Below are positions 56,640 to 64,000 of a stretch of DNA of 64,000 nt, in pieces (positions within the stretch are counted from its first letter, which is position 1; each line of letters starts with the position of its first letter). The position numbers and the translations under genes were made by a program. Source of the DNA: Botryosphaeria dothidea (lineage: Eukaryota; Ascomycota; Dothideomycetes; Botryosphaeriales; Botryosphaeriaceae). The DNA lies in the NCBI GenBank assembly GCA_011503125.2, contig WWBZ02000051.1:930001-994000 (forward strand), read 5' to 3'. A model generated the notes under the pieces. The model worked only from the letters and a program-made list of their open reading frames with translations, was not told where the DNA came from and ran no database searches.

Positions 56640-57066
56640 GCAGAGGAGTTGTGGCAGATACTCAGAGATACCCACGATATTTTCAATCGATCATGCGCAT
56701 TTTAGTCTCAAGGTACTGGTTCCAGGTGCTAGGATTGCTCGCCTGAGATGCCAACCATCAGAACATTCTTGTCAAGATTGAGGATCCCAATGATTGGATT
56801 GGTTCAAAAGGCGGCCCGGCCCGGCCCGAGAAAAGCCAATCCGCGCGGCCCACAAAATGGTCAGAAATAAAAACATACAATAGCCGGGATTCTCCAATGA
56901 TCGCCCATTTGAGTAATTATCGGCTGGTTCGCAGCTTAAGTGAGCGGACGGGAAGCACGGTCGAATGTCGAGTTCTGAAAAAGTAATGATATTCTTGGCC
57001 GTGACGAGGTCCCGCTCTTATTCACTGGGCTACGCTAATTACACGTTTATCCATCAACTAGGAAAG
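56640..57066. other. intergenic before a solo LTR
   Basis: 427 bp. A short GC-rich patch (GGCGGCCCGGCCCGGCCCG near 56811) stands out; nothing else. Confidence 0.4.
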
Positions 57067-57316
57067 TGTCAGACTATTTTGCCTTATTGTATCAGGCATC
57101 ACATTCTTTCGGGCATCAAGATCAGTAGCTACTCTTTGCCACCTCCTCACTACTCCTCAGATTCATAAGCTTCGGATATCAACATCGGCTTCTATTCTCC
57201 TCGGTTATTCAAACACTCTTTTATGTATATAAGTAAGCCTAACGACCTCCCTCTTAGGAGATAGGCAGAATCTACTCTCTTTTGTGACCTTACACTCTTC
57301 ACTCTCAAATCCAACA
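57067..57316 (+). mobile_element. solo LTR, family B
   Basis: About 250 bp from TGTCAGACTATTTTGCC to CAAATCCAACA, highly similar to 20852-21078 plus 21330-21357 and to 24968-25207. The flanks (GAAAG left, GATTG right) are not a clean duplication, so this copy is old or has been rearranged. Confidence 0.8.
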
Positions 57317-58476
57317 GATTGTTTTACTCTAACTTCGAAATGATATGCAACTCACTCGTTGTAAACGCGGTTTTGTGAGCGCATAATAAGAAGCCCTGAG
57401 GACGTTAGCCCGTCTTTCTTCCACTCACTTCCCTGTGTCTCAATGGCGTGCTCGTTTGATGGTCAACTATGAACGCCGGCGGGCTTTACAGCGCCGCTGA
57501 TAGAACACTATTTGAAGATCTTGGATCTACTACTGACGAAAAGCTGAACAAAAAGGGATGTTGCGGGGCTGATCAATATGTGTCATGCATGCCGACATCC
57601 GGATTTCCTACGCCAGCTAATAAAAGGCCAACGCCAGCCACGGAAGCTAGGGAGGCCCCGCAAGACCACTAGTGGAGGCGCTTGTTGCCGCTGTCTCTCC
57701 ACCCACGCCAGGGTAGCGAACGTCACGTCACGTCACGTCATTCAAAAAGCGTCCGTCATCCGCCGTCATTCTCCGTCACTACCAGCGATGGCAAGTGACG
57801 GATGCTTATTAGAAGTGTGACGTGATGCGACGCTCACCACTCTAACCCAAGCACCCGACGTCTCGGCATTCTGGCATTGAAATGTACTCGGGTCTCGCAA
57901 TCGTGTAGCTGGCTTGAATTTTGTAGTACAAAAGCAATTGAACGTCCCGTATCACCAATTCAGTACGGTTCGATGAAAGGAATAGGACTCTTCCAGTAGC
58001 GGGGGTCGAAATGGTCGCACAGAAGGCTGTCGCCGAGCATGACGATGAATTCGATGTGTTGGGTGGGTCTTTACTACAACAGCTAGGGCTCCTGAGTGGT
58101 CATACACTTAAGTATGGCCGAGCGGATGGTCTTCATTCTTCAAATCGAGCCCTCCTAGCTTTCCGATACTCCAGCCGGTACCATGGTTGCCGCTGTTGTA
58201 GCCACTTTAGTTAGTCAACCAACATCAATACGACTCTCTTTTCTTTGCCCAACTAAATTTAGGGCACTGCAACCCTTGTTGGATTTTACATTCTCCATCA
58301 CCCTTCCAATCATCCAGTACACTAGATAGTACCATTATTGCCACGAAAGAACCTCTCCTAATATCTGGTAAGACTGCGCCAGTTCGTCTTCTGACTCTTC
58401 AAACGCATGTATATATTCCGTCCTCGGCCCTGCATCCGACTGCCATCATCTCCTCCTCTAACACCTAACAACAATT
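57317..58476. other. intergenic with a CGTCA repeat patch
   Basis: About 1.2 kb. It contains the tandem CGTCA tract and further GTCA copies to about 57850. A TATA-like GTATATATTCCG sits about 65 bp before the next gene. No supported frame. Confidence 0.4.
57718..57741. repeat. short tandem repeat of CGTCA
   Basis: AACGTCACGTCACGTCACGT then CATT: four CGTCA units in a row, with scattered CCGTCA copies in the next 60 bases and an inverted GTGACGTGATGCGACG near 57817. Confidence 0.6.
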
Positions 58477-58792
58477 ATGAAGCTCACAAATTTTCTCGTG
58501 GCCGCTGGCTTCCTGTCCATCATCTCGGCCGCCCGCCTCGGCCCCCCTCCCGACGATGGCATGCCAGCTCCAACTGCTGGTCCTGATCTCAACGAAAGGT
58601 AAATAAAATCAAGCAATTTCCGCTGCGTCCTCAGACTACAGTGCTAATATGTAATGAATCACCTGTAGAAAGCCACCGTGGAAGTCGCCATGCGGCGGAC
58701 CCAAGTGCCGCGCCATGGCTAGCTCGTTAGAAGCAGACATTGTCACAATAACAACCTATTCAAATGAGCGACCGGATGAAGATAGAAGGTAG
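58477..58792 (+). CDS. small secreted protein with CGGPKC motif
   Basis: Two exons (58477-58598, 58669-58792) sum to 246 nt, 81 residues; the GTAAAT donor and CTGTAG acceptor keep frame. The start is followed by a clean signal peptide (MKLTNFLVAAGFLSIISA), then a proline-rich, acidic linker (PPPDDGMPAPTAGP). A conspicuous segment KPPWKSPCGGPKC holds the only two cysteines of the mature protein and could form one disulfide loop. The C terminus is polar. No homologous family is recognised. It could be an effector or a peptide precursor; the sequence alone does not decide. It lies in transposon-rich DNA between a solo LTR and a copia element. Confidence 0.55.
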
Positions 58793-59478
58793 AAAAAAAG
58801 TAGAGATAGCAATGAAGACTTCTTAGCTGCCGGATAATTGCCTTACAGATCTCAAAACACATTCGAGATCCAACCACGTTTTCGAGGCAGCGGTGAAGAT
58901 TGATTATTCTTGTGAAAATGTACGCCTGTTGCGGAAATTCTAATTCGCCTCCATACCATAGTTGATTGAGGTCAGCGTTCTGTCATAGCGCTTGTTTATA
59001 TGCTGGTATGGCATGTCCGGCTCGACCCGAGGGATTAGAGCAGCGATGCATCATTGGGCGGCCTATGTTTCCGAATCCGGTTAGTATTTTTGTTGCCTGC
59101 CTCCACACGTGAACGGACAAACATTGGCTCCTCGCACGGCTTAGGTTTTTCACTTCCCATTCTCACAGTTTGGAACATGTCTTCGAAAAGGATGTACTGT
59201 TCATGGCCATTGCGGCGTCATCCCCTTCTGAGCCTCAGAATCGAACAACGACTCCCCACGTCGCGAGAGCAAGTGTGCGGGCTACTGGATTGGCTACCGT
59301 CTTTCAAACAGCCCTACACGCGTTGTCAACCCCTGACCTGACCGAGAAGCCAGTCGTAAGTTGTGACGACAGGAGCAGCAACAAGATGATTCCTCCTCAG
59401 CACTACAAGAATCCATCACCGGGATACCTCAATTTCCCTCCGTAAGTTTTAATTCTTCTCATTATTCATTAAGCTTCC
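58793..59478. other. intergenic before the copia element
   Basis: About 690 bp with no supported gene; frames near 59054-59445 overlap each other and have no motif. Confidence 0.4.
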
Positions 59479-59625
59479 TGTTGGAAATCACGTGTTTTGC
59501 ATATTGCTTTTGCAACACCAGATAGCTTAGTCACTCACTCACGTATATAAGGAGGGTGGGCCACCTATGCCCTTCCTCCTCATGCCAATCATTAATAGAT
59601 CATCATTGTTCATCAACAATCAACA
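59479..59625 (+). mobile_element. 5' LTR of copia element A
   Basis: 147 bp starting TGTTGGAAATCACGTG and ending CAATCAACA, so the ends are TGTTG/CAACA inverted repeats. A GTATATAAGG promoter box lies inside. No matching 3' LTR is in the window. Confidence 0.75.
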
Positions 59626-59638
59626 GTTATGAGCCCGG
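59626..59638 (+). other. primer-binding site of copia element A
   Basis: GTTATGAGCCCGG directly follows the LTR. It is complementary to the anticodon-loop region of initiator tRNA-Met (…CUCAUAAC…), the internal priming mode known from Drosophila copia. Confidence 0.65.
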
Positions 59639-59933
59639 AATCACTTCCAAAACTCGTTATCCATCGTTTGATCTCTGTATAAGCGTCTCATACGCTTATA
59701 ACGTTCTCTCTGCGGCATCCAGAAGAACACTGTGTTGTTGCACCCTGCTATAACACACTGCGACCGTGCGACGGCTTCCCTCTACGTGTCATTTTATTAA
59801 TAGTCATCACGACACAGCTATTTGCCTTAATATCGAGCATCTTAAGTGTCTGATACACGTTCCTAGCTAGCTTTAACCCTTTTGGTTAGCTGTACGACGT
59901 TAACTGACGAATAGCACCTATTCGTCACCTACC

Positions 59934-62503
59934 ATGTCGTCTTCGAAGCTAATCATCGTCCTCAAGTCTTCGCAAGACTGGGATAAATGGTTCTTCATCG
60001 TCCAATCGCGTGCAAAGAAGGCTCGCTTATACGACTACATCGATCCAACCAAGGACTTACGTCCGCAACAACCAATCGCGCCTACTAAGCCTCCTCTACC
60101 AACAGGCAACATCACCGACGCGGATCGTAAGGAGCACAAGTGGAAGCGCGAGGACTATAAGGAGGATAAAAAGGAGTACGACAGGCAGATGCGAGAGCTC
60201 AATGACCTCTCATTACTCATTGAAGACTCAGTGTCTCAGCCACTGCTACCACTCCTGCGCAAGGTCGAGGATTCATATCCTTACGCACAGTTGCGCGCCT
60301 TACAAGCACGACTTCAACCTTCCACCTCTACACAATAGGAGTTCGTTCTTAATAAGCTCCGCGAGCTTGAGAAGCCTCCAACTACCCAGAGCACTGAAAA
60401 GTGGCTCACATAATGGGAAGAGTGTGTATTCAAAGCACGCTCTCTTGGCCTCTCTGATGTCGAAGGCTCTCGAGGAGTAAATGCATTCCTCAAGCCTATC
60501 ATGCAACACGACTCAGAATACGCTAGCCCTATCCTTCGTGAGCTGCGACTCGGTACTAAGACGCTTGACGTTTCAGATATCATTGTCGATTATCGTGAGC
60601 ATGCTCGCCAGAAGCAAGCGCTCATAACGAACAAGACTCATGCGACCTTCGCAGCTACTCTACGAGGCGAGGAGTAGCCGCAGAAGCCTCCTAAATGCTT
60701 ATATGGACTCCTACACTGGTACTTCTAGTGCTTCTATCTTAATCCGAACGCGCCTAACCGTCCTGCCGACTTCAAACCAAACAAGAAGGTCCAGGATAAG
60801 ATCCTTAAGCTCATAAAGAATGATAAGATCAAGACGCAAGTTGAGAATGCACTCAAGCGCGGTACACCGCTAACACCTTACACACAAGGTAACAAGGGTA
60901 AAGGCAAGGAGCCTAAGCCTGACACGCTTGCAAATAATAATAATAGTAATGACGAGCAAGGATCTATTAAGTCCTTCCCAGCCGTTGTTGCGCAGTCATT
61001 TGCTACGCACCGAGACTCGCGTCCAACCACGTTAGAGCTCTCATGGATCGTAGACACTGGTACCACTTATTACGTGTGTAATAGATATATGCGCAAAAGG
61101 TTCATTAAGACACGCAACGTAGGTCCAGATGACTTCGTGATCTGCGGCAACACGCGTGTGCCTATTAAGAGCTTCGGGAATGTTATAGTCAATGCCCGCA
61201 ACGGAAAGAAGAGCAAGGTTATCACCCTTCGTGATATAGCCTACGTCCTAGCATTCATGGGCAACTTAGTCTCTATTTCTAAGTGCAATAAGAAAGACGT
61301 TCATATGGATACTAAGAGTCTTCGACTCTATAAGGACGACACTATAGTGTGCGTCCTTACTCCGTCTAAAGGATAGTTCTTTCTTGAACTATACCAAGCA
61401 GAGTCCGTACCAGCCATTACGAGTGCTACGACCACCCGTAGTCTCCCAGCTAAACAGTGGCATGGAGTCTTTGCTCATGCCAACTACCACGCTATTAAGG
61501 CGTTGCTCACAGCTGTTACCGGCGTAGAGTTCACGAACAACGTTATACCTGTTCACTACGACACCTGCTCGCGAGCAAAAGCTTATTAGCTTATTGCGCG
61601 AGACTCATTACCAGAGGAAGCTCGCAACGAGTCATTCTTCCGAGTCTCATTTAACCTCATCTAGATGACGCCCGCCTTCAATCAATACGAGTAGATCACT
61701 TATATCGAGTGTATAAAGAGCAACTATATCTTCACCCGCACCTATATGCTTAAATCAGACTGCAACACGCTTATTCTCGATATTCTGAGTATAATCGAAC
61801 GTCGCTTTGACGCTCTTACTACGTTCTTTCGAACTGATAGCGAAAGATTACTTAATACCGCGTTTAAGGCTGAACTTAAGCGAAGAGGAATCACAATAGA
61901 GGTCTCAGCACCCTATACACCTGCTTAGAACGGACATGCCGAGAGAACTAGTCAGTCTATCATCATTAAAGTACGAGCAATACGTATCGGGGCAAATCTC
62001 CCTAAACGCCTATGGCCAGAGATAGTCCTAGTAGCTGCATATATACACAACCGGACGCCAAGCAAAGTCCTTAGGTAGAAGACGCCCTTCGAACTTGCTC
62101 ATGGCACCAAGCCAAATATAGCCTATATAAGAGTCTATGGCTGCAAAGCCTACGCTCTTAACAAAAATATCCCGCGTAGCGAGAAGCTACAAGAACGAGC
62201 CCTCGTTGGCTATCTTGTTGATTACGATTCCACCAACATCTATCGGATATAGTATCCACCAGGGGACCGTATCATCCGCTTAAGAGACGTTAGTTTTGAC
62301 GAGTCATTAAAATACTCACTAGATAAGCAAGAGCAGTATTAAGAAATCGAGGATGTAGAAGAGGAGCCTCAGGAGGTAATTCCTCGCATCCGTCTAGGCT
62401 CTGAGGACCTTATTACGTCAGATTCGTCATCCAGTAAAGATGAGGAGGTTACTCATGAGCAAGCCACTGATATAGAAGAACAACCTACTTCGTCATTAGA
62501 TAG
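59934..62503 (+). pseudogene. copia (Ty1-type) gag-pol, nonsense-riddled and cut before reverse transcriptase
   Basis: One continuous frame from ATG 59934 to the next element, with twelve stops (60336, 60411, 60675, 60726, 61374, 61587, 61662, 61692, 61926, 62076, 62250, 62340) and no frameshift. Gag-like start (MSSSKLIIVLKSSQDWDKWF). The protease shows WIVDTGTTYYVC near 61045. The integrase shows FRTDSERLLNT and YTPA-stop-NGHAER, where the family has YTPAQNGHAER, then RLWPEIVLVAAYIHNRTPS and LVGYLVDYDS. Stops sit where Gln or Trp is expected. The frame ends where the LTR of a second element begins; reverse transcriptase and RNase H are absent from the window. Confidence 0.88.
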
Positions 62504-62701
62504 TGATGGAATGCATGGACTGTAGTGGAGGCCATGGGCCTGGAATGACTCTTCCTTTGTTCTCTTTGTTCACTCGCATCTCCAAGACCATTGGCAGATT
62601 AGCTCTAATAGCTCGCTTAACGAGCAGAGCTTGGCAGTTGGGTATATCAACCCCTGCCAACTCTCTCTTCAATCGATCATCCTTTCGCACCACATCCATC
62701 A
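62504..62701 (+). mobile_element. 5' LTR of copia element B
   Basis: 198 bp with perfect 7-bp inverted ends (TGATGGA ... TCCATCA). It abuts the broken frame of element A, so B probably inserted into A. The far LTR lies off the window. Confidence 0.7.
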
Positions 62702-62715
62702 GGTTATGAGCCCGG
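62702..62715 (+). other. primer-binding site of copia element B
   Basis: GGTTATGAGCCCGG, the same sequence as in element A plus one G, directly after the LTR. Confidence 0.65.
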
Positions 62716-62787
62716 CCCGCCTCTTCGACGAGCCACTCGCGACTGGATCAATATCTACTCGTCACCTGCGCATATTCGCAACGACAT

Positions 62788-62950
62788 ATTCAGCGGCCCT
62801 CTTTATTTGAGCAACCCGCGCCCCGTGGCCCTTAACTCGAGCAACCACACATTCAGCGGCCCTCTTTATTTGAGCAACCCGCGCCCCGTGGCCCTCAATT
62901 CGAGTAACCCACACTTAGCGGCCCTCTTTATTGGAGCAACCCGCGCCCGG
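62788..62950 (+). repeat. tandem repeat in the leader of element B
   Basis: Three units of about 62-63 bp, each with AGCGGCCCTCTTTATT then GAGCAACCCGCGCCC. Units start near 62791, 62854 and 62916. It sits between the primer-binding site and the gag start. Confidence 0.8.
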
Positions 62951-62999
62951 CATTTCAAAGCCACCCAACCCTCCCGGACAAACGCACTGTTTACCAAGC

Positions 63000-64000
63000 A
63001 TGGCGGACTCCGACTTGACGCGCATGCGTGTTCCAAAGCTTAAGTCAGCTGCGGATTATCGCTCATAGCGTCGTGCTATCGACGGCTTATTTGATAGCCT
63101 CAACCTTACTAATTACGTTACAGGCCTCGAAGAAGAGCCTAAGGACGTCGACCGCGTAGATTACGGTACACCCGGCAAAGACGGCAAGATCAAACTTACT
63201 GCTGATCAGAAGAGCGCTTATGATCTTGCACGTCTCCTATACACCGACTGGCGTGTTAAAGACGGCAAGGCGCGCGCAATCATCGTCGCCTCCGTACCTG
63301 ATTACCTTACTGATCAGTTGCCCAATATAGCCAAAGCGCAGTATAATTTTATCTGCGAACGCTACGGCGACGAAGGCCCCGGTCAGAAACAGGTGTTGCT
63401 ATGCAACCTCCTATATGCCAACCTATTTAACGGCAAAGATCTTCAGGAGTTCATTAACAAGTGGACTCAATCGCTTGCTAAATGCACGCGCGCAGGCATT
63501 ACTATTAGCGATAAGATGAAGGTATTACTCTTTGTCTATAATATCGACGTTAGTAGCAAATTCAAGCGCTGGATTAATAACGTACGCGACAAGCTTCGAC
63601 GCAACGAAAAGGTTGTGCTTAAAAGTATTATCTAGGACCTTATAGATAACTAGAAGACGCGAGAAACCTCGCTTAATACGAGTAATATCGTCGCTAATAC
63701 GCGCGGTAATAATAAGGGTAATAATAAGAGCAAGGGCGGCAAAAGTAATCGTTAAGGAAAGGACAAGGATGGTGACTCTCGTAAGTGTAAGTGCTGCGGC
63801 AACGCGCATAACACTAAGTTGTATTATCATCTACACCCTAAAAAGGCCCGCCCCGGATTTAAGAAGAATTAGGAGCTTGTAGACGTATATAATAATAGGG
63901 ATAGTAACAAGTCAAAGAGCGGAGGCACAAACGCGCTTATGAATATGGCTATCGTCGCCTCCTCAACCAGCCAAGCCGACAACGACTCTGACACCAGTAA
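63000..64000 (+). pseudogene. copia element B gag, partial at right edge, with nonsense codons
   Basis: Frame from ATG 63000 (MADSDLTRMRVPKLKSAADY) to the window end with five stops (63066, 63633, 63651, 63753, 63870), all TAG or TAA and no frameshift. The middle (LLCNLLYANLFNGKDLQEFI and KWTQSLAKCTRAGI) matches Ty1/copia gag of the UBN2 type. A degraded zinc knuckle CKCCGNAHNTKLYYHLHP follows, with Tyr where the third ligand Cys is expected. Pol lies beyond the window. Confidence 0.82.

Noticed and set aside
1..64000. CRISPR arrays, riboswitches, bacterial operons
   Set aside because: Gene structure is eukaryotic throughout, and no array of spaced repeats was seen.

Overview
This window is nuclear DNA of a filamentous ascomycete (Pezizomycotina). 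Most genes carry 45-100 nt introns with GTAAGT-like donors and CTGAC/CTAAC-like branch sites. The families present point the same way: HET-domain proteins, an AflR-like zinc cluster factor, a PKS-NRPS hybrid, an Skt5-type chitin synthase activator with a CaaX box, and copia retrotransposons with RIP-like decay. A Dothideomycete is my guess; the class cannot be fixed from the sequence.

Left part (1-19.3 kb), gene-sparse but ordinary: the 5' end of a secreted L-asparaginase (minus), an Skt5/Chs4-like Sel1-repeat protein (minus), the mitochondrial assembly factor Cbp4 (plus), a decayed retropepsin-like gene (minus), a secreted aldo-keto reductase (plus), a small secreted hydrophobic protein (plus) and a HET-domain protein (plus).

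Transposon zone (20.4-22.1 kb): a 1,575-bp DNA element with terminal inverted repeats and an 8-bp target duplication sits inside the single intron of a tiny cysteine-rich secreted-protein gene. It carries nested solo LTRs of two families. The flanking 5-bp duplications show that two opposed LTRs recombined and flipped the DNA between them.

Biosynthetic gene cluster (22.8-51.0 kb): an AflR-like Zn2Cys6 regulator, a wax-synthase-like (MBOAT) acyltransferase, an NmrA-like oxidoreductase, a SABATH carboxyl methyltransferase, a P450, an aldehyde dehydrogenase, an MFS exporter, a small membrane protein, a GST, an alpha/beta hydrolase and a 12-kb PKS-NRPS (KS-AT-DH-cMT-ER0-KR-ACP-C-A-PCP-R). A sequence close to WTCGGCGWCTTT recurs upstream of nearly every gene from the acyltransferase to the PKS-NRPS and probably marks the co-regulated unit. 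The reductase domain keeps a Ser/Tyr/Lys triad, so an aldehyde release is likely. With an aldehyde dehydrogenase and a carboxyl methyltransferase next to it, an aldehyde to acid to methyl ester sequence is a coherent hypothesis, followed by P450 hydroxylation and MBOAT O-acylation. I see no separate enoyl reductase and no Diels-Alderase in the window.

Right part (51-64 kb): a second HET-domain gene (minus), a multi-pass membrane protein (plus), another solo LTR, a small secreted protein with a CGGPKC motif, and two stacked copia-type retrotransposons. The copia frames hold many nonsense codons, all TAG or TAA, without frameshifts; the second element runs off the right edge.

For nine multi-exon genes I checked that the summed exon lengths are divisible by three and that the spliced frame restores family motifs. 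Domain assignments are by eye, without database searches.
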